From Thysanoteuthis rhombus (taxonomy: Eukaryota > Mollusca > Cephalopoda > Oegopsida > Thysanoteuthidae), in contig OY735209.1 in assembly GCA_963457665.1 (NCBI GenBank), positions 5,417,417 to 5,481,416 on the forward strand: DNA of 64,000 nt, read 5' to 3'. Numbering within the stretch: the stretch's first letter is position 1; each line of letters begins with the position of its first letter. This document shows, one piece after another, positions 1-14,185 of the stretch. A program made the translations under genes and the position numbers. The notes under the pieces were generated by a model. That model did not search any database, was not told the DNA's origin, and saw only the letters and a program-made list of their open reading frames with translations.

Positions 1-775
1 TTACAGGCCTTCCTGCAGGTCTGGAACCAATGACAGGTTGACTGTACAAGACGTCTTTTGATGGTGGACGGCTATGTAACAAGTTACAGGCCTTCCTACA
101 GGTCTGGAACCAATGACAGGTTGACTGTACAAGACGTCTTTTGATGGCAAACATCTATGTAACAAGTTACGGGCCTTCCTGCAGGTCTGGAACCAATGAC
201 AAGTTGACTGTACAAGACGTCTTTTGATGGCAAACAGCTATGTAACAAGTTACAGGCTTTCTTGCAGGTCTGGAACCAAAGACAGGTTGACTGTACAAGA
301 CGTCTTTTCGGGGCAAACGGCTATGTAACAAGTTACAGGCTTTCCTGCAGGTCTGGAACCAATGACAGGTTGACTGTACAAGACGTCTTTTGGTGGCAAA
401 CGGCTATGTAACAAGTTACAGGCTTTTCTGCAGGTCTGGAACCAATGACAGGTTGACTGTACAACACGTCTTTTGATGGCAAACAGCTATGTAACAAGTT
501 ACAGGCCTTCCTGTAGGTCTGGAACAAATGACAGGTTGACTGTACAAGACGTCTTTTGATGGCAAACGGCTATGTAACAAGTTACAGGCCTTCCTGCAGG
601 TCTGAAACCAATGACAGGTTGACTGTAAAACACGTCTTTTCATGGCAAACAGCTATGTAACAAGTTACAGGCTTTCCTGCAGGTCTGGAACCAATGACAG
701 GTTGACTGTACAAGACGTCTTTTAATGGCAAACATCTATGTAACAAGTTACAGGCCTTCCTGCAGGTCTGGAACC

Positions 776-3700
776 GATGACAGGTTGACTGTACAAGACG
801 TCTTTTGAAGGCAAACGGCTATGTAATAAGTTACAGGCCTTCCTGCAGGTCTGGAACCAATGACAGGTTGACTGTACAAGACGTCTTTTGATGGTGGACG
901 GCTATGTAACAAGTTACAGGCCTTCCTACAGGTCTTGAACCAATGACAGATTGACTGTACAAGACGTCTTCTGATGGCAAACAGCTATGTAACAAGTTAC
1001 AGGCTTTCCTGCAGGTGTGGAACAAAAGACAGGTTGACTGTACAAGACGTCTTTTGGTGGCAAACGGCTATGTAGCAAGCTACAGGCCTCCCTGCAGGTG
1101 TGGAACCAATGACAGGTTGACAGTACAACACGTCTTTTCATGGCAAACAGCTATGTAACAAGTTACAGGCTTTCCTGCAGGTCTGGAACCAATGACAGGT
1201 TGACTGTACAAGACGTCTTTTGATGGCAAACGGCTATGTAACAAGTTACAGGCCTTCCTGCAGGTCTGGAACCAATGACAGGTTGACTGTACAAGACGTC
1301 TTCTGATGGCAAACAGCTATGTAACAAGTTACAGGCTTTCCTGCAGGTCTGGAACCAATGACAGGTTGACTGTACAAGACGTCTTTTGGTGGCAAACGGC
1401 TATGTAACAAGTTACAGGCTTTCCTGCAGGTCTGGAACCAATGACAGGTTGACTGTACAAGACGTCTTCTGATGGCAAACAGCTATGTAACAAGTTACAG
1501 GCTTTCCTGCAGGTCTGGAACCAATGACAGGTTGACTGTACAAGACGTCTTTTGGTGGCAAACGGCTATGTAACAAGTTACAGGCTTTCCTGCAGGTCTG
1601 GAACCAATGACAGGTTGACTGTACAAGACGTCTTTTGATGGCTATGTAACAAGTTACAGGCCTTCCTGCAGGTCTGGAACCAATGACAGGTTGACTGCAC
1701 AACACGTCTTTTGATGGCAAACAGCTATGTAACAAGTTACAGGCTTTTCTGCAGGTCTGGAACCGATGAGAGGTTGACTGTACAAGACGTCTTTTGATGG
1801 CAAACGGCTATGTAACAAGTTACAGGCCTTCCTGCAGGTCTGGAACCAATGACAGGTTGACTGCACAACACGTCTTTTGATGGCAAACAGCTATGTAACA
1901 AGTTACAGGCCTTCCTGCAGGTCTGGAACCAATAACAGGTTGACTGTACAAGACGTCTTTTGATGGCAAACAGCTATGTAATAAGTTACAGGCCTTCCTG
2001 CAGGTCTGGAACCGATGACAGGTTGACTGTACAAGACGTCTTTTGATGGCAAACGGCTATGTAGCAAGTTACAGGCCTTCTTGCTGGTCTGGAACCAATG
2101 ACAGGTTGACTGTACAAGACGTCTTTTGATGGTGGACGGCTATGTAACAAGTTACAGGCCTTCCAACAGGTCTTGAACCAATGACAGGTTGACTGTACAA
2201 GACGTCTTTTGGTGGCAAACGGCTATGTAGCAAGTTACGGGCCTTCCTGCAGGTCTGGTACCGATGACAGGTTGACTGTACAAGACGTCTTTTGATGGCA
2301 AACGGCTATGTAATAAGTTACAGGCCTTCCTGCAGATCTGGAACCAATGACAGGTTGACTGTACAAGACGTCTTTTGATGGTGGACGGCTATGTAACAAG
2401 TTACAGGCCTTCCTACAGGTCTTGAACCAATGACAGATTGACTGTACAAGACGTCTTTTGATAGCAAACAACTATGTAACAAGTTACAGGCTTTCCTGCA
2501 GGTGTGGAACAAAAGACAGGTTGACTGTACAAGACGTCTTTTGATAGCTATGTAACAAGTTATAGGCCTTCCTGCAGGTCTGGAACCAACGACAGGTTGA
2601 CTGCACAACACGTCTTTTGATGGCAAACAGCTATGTAACAAGTTACAGGCTTTTCTGCAGGTCTGGAACCGATGACAGGTTGACTGTACAAGACGTCTTT
2701 TGATGGCAAACGGCTATGTAACAAGTTACAGGCCTTCCTGCAGGTCTGGAACCAATGACAGGTTGACTGTACAAGACGTCTTTTGATGGCAAACAGCTAT
2801 GTAACAAGTTACAGGCTTTCCTGCAGGTCTGGAACCAATGACAGGTTGACTGTACAAGACGTCTTTTAATGGCAAACATCTATGTAACAAGTTACAGGCC
2901 TTCCTGCAGGTCTGGAACCGATGACAGGTTGACTGTACAAGACGTCTTTTGATGGCAAACGGCTATGTAATAAGTTACAGGCCTTCCTGCAGGTCTGGAA
3001 CCAATGACAGGTTGACTGTACAAGATGTCTTTTGATGGTGGACGGCTATGTAACAAGTTACAGGCCTTCCTACAGGTCTTGAACCAATGACAGATTGACT
3101 GTACAAGACGTCTTTTGATAGCAAACAACTATGTAACAAGTTACAGGCTTTCCTGCAGGTGTGGAACAAAAGACAGGTTGACTGTACAAGACGTCTTTTG
3201 GTGGCAAACGGCTATGTAACAAGTTACAGGCCTTCCTGCAGGTCTGGAACCAATGACAGGTTGACTGCACAACACGTCTTTTGATGGCAAACAGCTATGT
3301 AACAAGTTACAGGCCTTCCTGCAGGTCTGGAACCAATAACAGGTTGACTGTACAAGACGTCTTTTGATGGCAAACAGCTATGTAACAAGTTACAGGCCTT
3401 CCTGCAGGTCTGGAACCAATGACAGGTTGACTGTACAACACGTCTTTTCATGGCAGACAGCTATGTAACAAGTTACAGGCTTTCCTGCAGGTCTGGAACC
3501 AATGACAGGTTGACTGTACAAGACGTCTTTTAATGGAAACATCTATGTAACAAGTTACGGGCCTTCCTGCAGGTCTGGTACCGATGACAGGTTGACTGTA
3601 CAAGACGTCTTTTGATGGCAAACGGCTATGTAATAAGTTACGAGCCTTCCTGCAGATCTGGAACCAATGACAGGTTGACTGTACAAGACGTCTTTTGATG

Positions 3701-3950
3701 GTGGACGGCTATGTAACAAGTTACAGGCCTTCCTACAGGTCTTGAACCAATGACAGATTGACTGTACAAGACGTCTTTTGATAGCAAACAACTATGTAAC
3801 AAGTTACAGGCTTTCCTGCAGGTGTGGAACAAAAGACAGGTTGACTGTACAAGACGTCTTTTGGTGGCAAACGGCTATGTAGCAAGTTACAGGCCTCCCT
3901 GCAGGTGTGGAACCAATGACAGGTTGACTGTACAACACGTCTTTTCATGG
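776..3950. repeat. 8-monomer higher-order repeat, left zone
   Basis: A distinctive run of variant monomers recurs. It carries, in order, GATGGTGGACGG, TACAGGTCTTGAACC, ACAGATTGAC and GTGTGGAACAAAAGAC. Copies lie at about 776-1,140, 2,235-2,530, 2,892-3,180 and 3,555-3,840. The last three are spaced 657 and 663 bp apart, which is eight monomers less 7 and 1 bases, explained by small deletions. This zone has the most varied monomers in the array. Confidence 0.8.
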
Positions 3951-4699
3951 CAAACAGCTATGTAACAAGTTACAGGCTTTCCTGCAGGTCTGGAACCAAT
4001 GACAGGTTGACTGTACAAGACGTCTTATGATGGCAAACGGCTATGTAACAAGTTACAGGCCTTCCTGCAGGTCTGGAACCAATGACAGGTTGACTGTACA
4101 AGACGTCTTCTGATGGCAAACAGCTATGTAACAAGTTACAGGCTTTCCTGTAGGTCTGGAACCAATGACAGGTTGACTGTACAAGACGTCTTTTGATGGC
4201 AAACAGCTATGTAACAAGTTACAGGCCTTCCTGTAGGTCTGGAAAAAATGACAGGTTGACTGTACAAGACGTCTTTTGATGGCAAACGGCTATGTAGCAA
4301 GTTACAGGCCTTCTTGTAGGTCTGGAACCAATAACAGGTTGACTGTACAAGACGTCTTTTGATGGCAAACAGCTATGTAACAAGTTACAGGCCTTCCTGT
4401 AGGTCTGGAAAAAATGACAGGTTGACTGTACAAGACGTCTTTTGATGGCAAACGGCTATGTAACAAGTTACAGGCCTTCCTGCAGGTCTGAAACCAATGA
4501 CAGGTTGACTGTACAACACGTCTTTTCATGGCAAACAGCTATGTAACAAGTTACAGGCCTTCCTGCAGGTCTGGAACCAATAACAGGTTGACTGTACAAG
4601 ACGTCTTTTGATGGCAAACAGCTATGTAACAAGTTACAGGCCTTCCTGCAGGTCTGGAACCAATGACAAGTTGACTGCACAACACGTCTTTTGATGGCA

Positions 4700-6340
4700 A
4701 ACAGCTATGTAAAAAGTTACAGGCCTTCCTGCAGGTCTGGAACCGATGACAGGTTGACTGTACAAGACGTCTTTTGATGGGAAACAGCTATGTAACAAGT
4801 TACAGGCCTTCCTGCAGGTCTGGAACCGATGACAGGTTGACTGTACAAGACGTCTTTTGATGGCAAACGGCTATGTAATAAGTTACAGGCCTTCCTGCAG
4901 GTCTGGAACCAATGACAGGTTGACTGTACAACATGTCTTTTGATGGCAAACAGCTATGTAACAAGTTACAGGCCTTCCTGCAGGTCTGGAACCAATGACA
5001 GGTTGACTGTACAAGACGTCTTTTGATGGCAAACAGCTATGTAACAAGTTACAGGCTTTCCTGCAGGTCTGGAACCAATGACAGGTTGACACTACAAGAC
5101 GTCTTTTGATGGGAAACAGCTATGTAACAAGTTACAGGCCTTCCTGCAGGTGTGGAACCAATGACAGGTTGACTGTACAACACGGCTTTTGATGGCAAAC
5201 AGCGATGTAACAAGTTACAGGACTTCCTGCAGGTCTGGAACCAATGACAGGTTGACTGTACAACACGGCTTTTGATGGCAAACAGCTATGTAACAAGTTA
5301 CAGGCCTTCCTGCAGGTCTGGAACCAATGACAGATTGACTGCACAACACGTCTTTTGATGGGAAACAGCTATGTAACAAGTTACAGGCTTTCCTGCAGGT
5401 CTGGAACCAATGACAGGTTGACACTACAAGACGTCTTTTGATGGGAAACAGCTATGTAACAAGTTACAGGCCTTCCTGCAGGTCTGGAACCAATGACAGG
5501 TTGACTGTACAAGACGTCTTTTGATGGCAAACAGCTATGTAACAAGTTACAGGCCTTCCTGCAGGTCTGGAACCAATGACAGGTTGACTGTACAACATGT
5601 CTTTTGATGGCAAACAGCTATGTAACAAGTTACAGGCCTTCCTGCAGGTCTGGAACCAATGACAGGTTGACTGTACAAGACGTCTTTTGATGGCAAACAG
5701 CTATGTAACAAGTTACAGGCTTTCCTGCAGGTCTGGAACCAATGACAGGTTGACACTACAAGACGTCTTTTGATGGGAAACAGCTATGTAACAAGTTACA
5801 GGCCTTCCTGCAGGTGTGGAACCAATGACAGGTTGACTGTACAACACGGCTTTTGATGGCAAACAGCGATGTAACAAGTTACAGGACTTCCTGCAGGTCT
5901 GGAACCAATGACAGGTTGACTGTACAACACGGCTTTTGATGGCAAACAGCTATGTAACAAGTTACAGGCCTTCCTGCAGGTGTGGAACCAATGACAGGTT
6001 GACTGTACAACACGGCTTTTGATGGCAAACAGCTATGTAACAAGTTACAGGCCTTCCTGCAGGTCTGGAACCAATGACAGATTGACTGCACAACACGTCT
6101 TTTGATGGGAAACAGCTATGTAACAAGTTACAGGCTTTCCTGCAGGTCTGGAACCAATGACAGGTTGACACTACAAGACGTCTTTTGATGGGAAACAGCT
6201 ATGTAACAAGTTACAGGCCTTCCTGCAGGTCTGGAACCAATGACAGATTGACTGCACAACACGTCTTTTGATGGCAAACAGCTATGTAACAAGTTACAGG
6301 CTTTCCTGCAGGTCTGGAACCAATGACAGGTTGACACTAC
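4700..6340. repeat. 664-bp (8-monomer) block duplication with one extra unit
   Basis: The rare variants AACACGGC and CAGCGATG mark this block. CAGCGATG near 5,200 recurs 664 bp later near 5,864, exactly eight monomers. Downstream of it the offset becomes 747 bp (nine monomers), so the second copy has gained one 83-bp unit. This is what unequal crossover or replication slippage would leave. Confidence 0.75.
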
Positions 6341-7439
6341 AAGACGTCTTTTGATGGGAAACAGCTATGTAACAAGTTACAGGCCTTCCTGCAGGTCTGG
6401 AACCAATGACAGATTGACTGCACAACACGTCTTTTGATGGCAAACAGCTATGTAAAAAGTTACAGGCCTTCCTGCAGGTCTGGAACCGATGACAGGTTGA
6501 CTGTACAAGACGTCTTTTGATGGCAAACAGCTCTGTAACAAGTTACAGGCCTTCCTGCAGGTCTGGAACCAATGACAGGTTGACTGTACAAGACGTCTTT
6601 TGATGGCAAACAGCTATGTAACAAGTTACAGGCCTTCCTGCAGGTCTGGAACCAATGACAGGTTGACACTACAAGACGTCTTTTGATGGGAAACAGCTAT
6701 GTAACAAGTTACAGGCTTTCCTGCAGGTCTGGAACCAATGACAGGTTGACACTACAAGACGTCTTTTGATGGGAAACAGCTATGTAACAAGTTACAGGCC
6801 TTCTTGCAGGTCTGGAACCAATGACAGGTTGACTGTACAAGACGTCTTTTGATGGCAAACAGCTATGTAACAAGTTACAGGCCTTCCTGCAGGTCTGGAA
6901 CCAATGACAGGTTGACACTACAAGACGTCTTTTGATGGCAAACAGCTATGTAACAAGTTACAGGCCTTCCTGCAGGTCTGGAACCAATGACAGATTGACT
7001 GCACAACACGTCTTTTGATGGGAAACAGCTATGTAACAAGTTACAGGCTTTCCTGCAGGTCTGGAACCAATGACAGATTGACTGCACAACACGTCTTTTG
7101 ATGGCAAACAGCTATGTAAAAAGTTACAGGCCTTCCTGCAGGTCTGGAACCGATGACAGGTTGACTGTACAAGACGTCTTTTGATGGCAAACAGCTCTGT
7201 AACAAGTTACAGGCCTTCCTGCAGGTCTGGAACCAATGACAGGTTGACTGTACAAGACGTCTTATGATGGCAAACGGCTATGTAACAGGTTACAGGCCTT
7301 CCTGCAGAACTGGAACCAATGACAGGTTGACTGTACAAGACGTCTTTTGATGGGAAACAGCTATGTAACAAGTTACAGGCCTTCCTGCAGAACTGGAACC
7401 AATGACAGGTTGACTGTACAAGACGTCTTTTGATGGCAA

Positions 7440-10400
7440 ACAGCTATGTAACAAGTTACAGGCTTTCCTGCAGGTCCGGAACCAATGACAGGTTGACTGT
7501 ACAAGACGTCTTTTGATGGCAAACAGCTATGTAACAAGTTACAGGCTTTCCTGCAGGTCTGGAACCGATGACAGGTTGACTGTACAAGATGTCTTTTGAT
7601 GGCAAACAGCTATGTAACAAGTTACAGGCCTTCCTGCAGGTCTGGAACCAATGACAGGTTGACTGTACAAGACGTCTTATGATGGCAAACGGCTATGTAA
7701 CAAGTTACAGGCCTTCCTGCAGGTCTGGAACCAATGACAGGTTGACTGTACAAGACGTCTTCTGATGGCAAACAGCTATGTAACAAGTTACAGGCTTTCC
7801 TGCAGGTCTGGAACCAATGACAGGTTGACTGTACAAGACGTCTTTTGATGGCAAACAGCTATGTAACAAGTTACAGGCCTTCCTGTAGGTCTGGAAAAAA
7901 TGACAGGTTGACTGTACAAGACGTCTTTTGATGGCAAACGGCTATGTAACAAGTTACAGGCCTTCCTGCAGGTCTGAAACCAATGACAGGTTGACTGTAC
8001 AACACGTCTTTTCATGGCAAACGGCTATGTAACAAGTTACAGGCCTTCCTGCAGGTCTGGAACCAATAACAGGTTGACTGTACAAGACGTCTTTTGATGG
8101 CAAACAGCTATGTAACAAGTTACAGGCCTTCCTGTAGGTCTGGAAAAAATGACAGGTTGACTGTACAAGACGTCTTTTGATGGCAAACGGCTATGTAACA
8201 AGTTACAGGCCTTCCTGCAGGTCTGAAACCAATGACAGGTTGACTGTACAAGATATCTTTTCATGGCAAACAGCTATGTAACAAGTTACAGGCCTTCCTG
8301 CAGGTCTGGAACCAATAACAGGTTGACTGTACAAGACGTCTTTTGATGGCAAACAGCTATGTAACAAGTTACAGGCCTTCCTGCAGGTCTGGAACCAATG
8401 ACAAGTTGACTGCACAACACGTCTTTTGATGGCAAACAGCTATGTAAAAAGTTACAGGCCTTCCTGCAGGTCTGGAACCGATGACAGGTTGACTGTACAA
8501 GACGTCTTTTGATGGCAAACAGCTATGTAACAAGTTACAGGCCTTCCTGCAGGTCTGGAACCAATGACAGGTTGACTGTACAAGATATCTTTTCATGGCA
8601 AACAGCTATGTAACAAGTTACAGGCCTTCCTGCAGGTCTGGAACCAATGACAGGTTGACTGTACAAGATATCTTTTCATGGCAAACAGCTATGTAACAAG
8701 TTACAGGCCTTCCTGCAGGTCTGGAACCAATAACAGGTTGACTGTACAAGACGTCTTTTGATGGCAAACAGCTATGTAACAAGTTACAGGCCTTCCTGCA
8801 GGTCTGGAACCAATGACAGGTTGACTGTACAAGATATCTTTTCATGGCAAACAGCTATGTAACAAGTTACAGGCCTTCCTGCAGGTCTGGAACCAATGAC
8901 AGGTTGACTGTACAAGATATCTTTTCATGGCAAACAGCTATGTAACAAGTTACAGGCCTTCCTGCAGGTCTGGAACCAATAACAGGTTGACTGTACAAGA
9001 CGTCTTTTGATGGCAAACAGCTATGTAACAAGTTACAGGCCTTCCTGCAGGTCTGGAACCAATGACAAGTTGACTGCACAACACGTCTTTTGATGGCAAA
9101 CAGCTATGTAAAAAGTTACAGGCCTTCCTGCAGGTCTGGAACCGATGACAGGTTGACTGTACAAGACGTCTTTTGATGGCAAACAGCTATGTAACAAGTT
9201 ACAGGCCTTCCTGCAGGTCTGGAACCAATGACAGATTGACTGCACAACACGTCTTTTGATGGCAGACAGCTATGTAACAAGTTACGGGCCTTCCTGCAGG
9301 TCTGGAACCAATGACAGGTTGACTGTACAAGACGTCTTCTGATGGCAAACAGCTATGTAACAAGTTACGGGCCTTCCTGCAGGTCTGGAACCAATAACAG
9401 GTTGACTGTACAAGACGTCTTTTGATGGGAAACAGCTATGTAACAAGTTACAGGCCTTCCTGCAGGTCTGGAACCAATGACAGATTGACTGCACAACACG
9501 TCTTTTGATGGCAGACAGCTATGTAACAAGTTACGGGCCTTCCTGCAGGTCTGGAACCAATGACAGGTTGACACTACAAGACGTCTTTTGATGGGAAACA
9601 GCTATGTAACAAGTTACAGGCCTTCCTGCAGGTCTGGAACCGATGACAGGTTGACTGTACAAGACGTCTTTTGATGGCAAACAGCTATGTAACAAGTTAC
9701 AGGCCTTCCTACAGGTCTTGAACCAATGACAGGTTGACTGTACAAGACGTCTTTTGATGGGAAACAGCTATGTAACAAGTTACAGGCCTTCCTGCAGGTC
9801 TGGAACCAATGACAGGTTGACTGTACAAGACGTCTTTTGATGGGAAACAGCTATGTAACAAGTTACAAGCCTTCCTGCAGGTCTGGAACCAATGACAGGT
9901 TGACTGTACAAGACGTCTTTTGATGGGAAACAGCTATGTAACAAGTTACAGGCCTTCCTGCAGGTCTGGAACCAATGACAGGTTGACACTACAAGACGTC
10001 TTTTGATGGCAAACAGCTATGTAACAAGTTACAGGCCTTCCTGCAGGTCTGGAACCAATGACAGGTTGACTGTACAAGACGTCTTTTGATGGGAAACAGC
10101 TATGTAACAAGTTACAGGCCTTCCTACAGGTCTGGAACCAATGACAGATTGACTGCACAACACGTCTTTTGATGGCAGACAGCTATGTAACAAGTTACGG
10201 GCCTTCCTGCAGGTCTGGAACCAATGACAGGTTGACACTACAAGACGTCTTTTGATGGGAAACAGCTATGTAACAAGTTACAAGCCTTCCTGCAGGTCTG
10301 GAACCGATGACAGGTTGACTGTACAAGACGTCTTTTGATGGCAAACAGCTATGTAACAAGTTACAGGCCTTCCTACAGGTCTTGAACCAATGACAGGTTG

Positions 10401-12263
10401 ACTGTACAAGACGTCTTTTGATGGGAAACAGCTATGTAACAAGTTACAGGCCTTCCTGCAGGTCTGGAACCAATGACAGGTTGACACTACAAGACGTCTT
10501 TTGATGGCAAACAGCTATGTAACAAGTTACAAGCCTTCCTGAAGGTCTGGAACCAATGACAGGTTGACTGTACAAGACGTCTTTTGATGGGAAACAGCTA
10601 TGTAACAAGTTACAGGCCTTCCTGCAGGTCTGGAACCAATGACAGGTTGACTGTACAAGACGTCTTTTGATGGCAAACAGCTATGTAACAAGTTACAGGC
10701 TTTCCTGCAGGTCTGGAACCAATGACAGGTTGACTGTACAAGACGTCTTTTGATGGCAAACAGCTATGTAACAAGTTACAGGCCTTCCTGCAGGTCTGGA
10801 ACCAATGACAGGTTGACTGCACAACACGTCTTTTGATGGGAAACAGCTATGTAACAAGTTACAGGCCTTCCTGTAGGTCTGGAACCAATGACAGGTTGAC
10901 TGCACAACACGTCTTTTGATGGCAAACAGCTATGTAAAAAGTTACAAGCCTTCCTGCAGGTCTGGAACCGATGACAGGTTGACTGTACAAGACGTCTTTT
11001 GATGGCAAACAGCTATGTAACAAGTTACAGGCCTTCCTACAGGTCTTGAACCAATGACAGGTTGACTGTACAAGACGTCTTTTGATGGGAAACAGCTATG
11101 TAACAAGTTACAGGCCTTCCTGCAGGTCTGGAACCAATGACAGGTTGACACTACAAGACGTCTTTTGATGGCAAACAGCTATGTAACAAGTTACAAGCCT
11201 TCCTGAAGGTCTGGAACCAATGACAGGTTGACTGTACAAGACGTCTTTTGATGGGAAACAGCTATGTAACAAGTTACAGGCCTTCCTGCAGGTCTGGAAC
11301 CAATGACAGGTTGACTGTACAAGACGTCTTTTGATGGCAAACAGCTATGTAACAAGTTACAGGCTTTCCTGCAGGTCTGGAACCAATGACAGGTTGACTG
11401 TACAAGACGTCTTTTGATGGCAAACAGCTATGTAACAAGTTACAGGCCTTCCTGCAGGTCTGGAACCAATGACAGGTTGACTGCACAACACGTCTTTTGA
11501 TGGGAAACAGCTATGTAACAAGTTACAGGCCTTCCTGCAGGTCTGGAACCAATGACAGGTTGACTGCACAACACGTCTTTTGATGGCAAACAGCTATGTA
11601 ACAAGTTACAGGCCTTCCTGCAGGTCTGGAACCAATGACAGGTTGACTGTACAAGACGTCTTTTGATGGCAAACAGCTATGTAACAAGTTACAGGCTTTC
11701 CTGCAGGTCCGGAACCAATGACAGGTTGACTGTACAAGACGTCTTTTGATGGCAAACAGCTATGTAACAAGTTACAGGCTTTCCTGCAGGTCTGGAACCG
11801 ATGACAGGTTGACTGTACAAGATGTCTTTTGATGGCAAACAGCTATGTAACAAGTTACAGGCCTTCCTGCAGGTCTGGAACCAATGACAGGTTGACTGTA
11901 CAAGACGTCTTATGATGGCAAACGGCTATGTAACAAGTTACAGGCCTTCCTGCAGGTCTGGAACCAATGACAGGTTGACTGTACAAGACGTCTTCTGATG
12001 GCAAACAGCTATGTAACAAGTTACAGGCTTTCCTGCAGGTCTGGAACCAATGACAGGTTGACTGTACAAGACGTCTTTTGATGGCAAACAGCTATGTAAC
12101 AAGTTACAGGCCTTCCTGTAGGTCTGGAAAAAATGACAGGTTGACTGTACAAGACGTCTTTTGATGGCAAACGGCTATGTAACAAGTTACAGGCCTTCCT
12201 GCAGGTCTGAAACCAATGACAGGTTGACTGTACAACACGTCTTTTCATGGCAAACAGCTATGT
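7440..12263. repeat. 51-monomer (4,233-bp) offset duplication
   Basis: A run of variants starting with the rare CAGGTCCGGA at 7,471 and including GTCTTATGATGG, GTAGGTCTGGAAAAAATG and GGTCTGAAACC recurs at 11,704 onward, offset by exactly 4,233 bp (51 x 83). The match covers at least 7,440-8,030 against 11,673-12,263. The first copy then has three additional monomers. Parts of the same block are also present near 4,140-4,530. Confidence 0.85.
10278..11569. repeat. 664-bp (8-monomer) tandem block, two copies
   Basis: Bases 10,278-10,905 and 10,942-11,569 carry the same order of monomer variants at an offset of 664 bp. Shared markers are TACAGGTCTTGAACC, CAAGCCTTCCTGAAGG, and GGGAAAC units followed by TGACTGCACAACAC units. 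Only a few positions differ, so this duplication looks recent. Confidence 0.8.
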
Positions 12264-14185
12264 AACAAGTTACAGGCCTTCCTGCAGGTCTGGAACCAAT
12301 AACAGGTTGACTGTACAAGACGTCTTTTGATGGCAAACAGCTATGTAACAAGTTACAGGCCTTCCTGCAGGTCTGGAACCAATGACAAGTTGACTGCACA
12401 ACACGTCTTTTGATGGCAAACAGCTATGTAAAAAGTTACAGGCCTTCCTGCAGGTCTGGAACCGATGACAGGTTGACTGTACAAGACGTCTTTTGATGGC
12501 AAACAGCTATGTAACAAGTTACAGGCCTTCCTGCAGGTCTGGAACCAATGACAGATTGACTGCACAACACGTCTTTTGATGGCAGAGAGCTATGTAACAA
12601 GTTACGGGCCTTCCTGCAGGTCTGGAACCAATGACAGGTTGACTGTACAACACGTCTTTTGATGGCAAACAGCTATGTAACAAGTTACAGGCCTTCCTGC
12701 AGGTCTGGAACCGATGACAGGTTGACTGTACAAGACGTCTTTTGATGGGAAACAGCTATGTAACAAGTTACAGGCCTTCCTGCAGGTCTGGAACCGATGA
12801 CAGGTTGACTGTACAAGATGTCTTTTGATGGCAAACAGCTATGTAACAGGTTACAGGCCTTCCTGCAGGTCTGGAACCAATGACAGGTTGACTGTACAAG
12901 ACGTCTCATGATGGCAAACAGCTATGTAACAAGTTACAGGCCTTCCTGCAGAACTGGAACCAATGACAGGTTGACTGTACAAGACGTCTTTTGATGGCAA
13001 ACAGCTATGTAACAGGTTACAGGCCTTCCTGCAGGTCTGGAACCAATGACAGGTTGACTGTACAAGACGTCTTTTGATGGCAAACAGCTATGTAACAAGT
13101 TACAGGCCTTCCTGCAGGTCTGGAACCAATGACAGGTTGACTGTACAAGACGTCTTTTGATGGCAAACAGCTATGTAACAGGTTACAGGCCTTCCTGCAG
13201 GTCTGGAACCAATGACAGGTTGACTGTACAAGACGTCTTTTGATGGCAAACAGCTATGTAACAAGTTACAGGCCTTCCTGCAGAACTGGAACCAATGACA
13301 GGTTGACTGTACAAGACGTCTTTTGATGGCAAACAGCTATGTAACAGGTTACAGGCCTTCCTGCAGGTCTGGAACCAATGACAGGTTGACTGTACAAGAC
13401 GTCTTTTGATGGCAAACAGCTATGTAACAAGTTACAGGCTTTCCTGCAGGTCTGGAACCGATGACAGGTTGACTGTACAAGATGTCTTTTGATGGCAAAC
13501 AGCTATGTAACAAGTTACAGGCCTTCCTGCAGGTCTGGAACCAATGACAGGTTGACTGTACAAGACGTCTTTTGATGGCAAACAGCTATGTAATAAATTA
13601 CAGGCCTTCCTGCAGGTCTGGAACAAATGACAAGTTGACTGCACAACACGTCTTTTGATGGCAAACAGCTATGTAACAAGTTACAGGCCTTCCTGCAGGT
13701 CTGGAACCGATGACAGGTTGACTGTACAAGACGTCTTATGATGGCAAACGGCTATGTAACAATTTACAGGCCTTCTTGCAGGTCTGGAACCAATGACAGG
13801 TTGACTGCACAACACGTCTTTTGATGGCAAACGGCTATGTAACAAGTTACAGGCCTTCCAGCAGGTCTGGAACCAATAACAGGTTGACTGTACAAGACGT
13901 CTTTTGATGGCAAACAGCTATGTAACAAGTTACAGGCCTTCCTGCAGGTCTGGAACCAATGACAGGTTGACTGTACAAGACGTCTTATGTTGGCAAACGG
14001 CTATGTAACAAGTAACAGGCCTTCCTGCAGGTCTGGAACCAATGACAGGTTGACTGTACAAGACGTCTTTTGATGGCAAACAGCTATGTAACGAGTTACA
14101 AGTCTTCCTGCAGGTGTGGAACCAATGACAGGTTGACTGTACAAGACGTCTTTTAATGGCAAAAAACTATGTAACAAGTTACGGG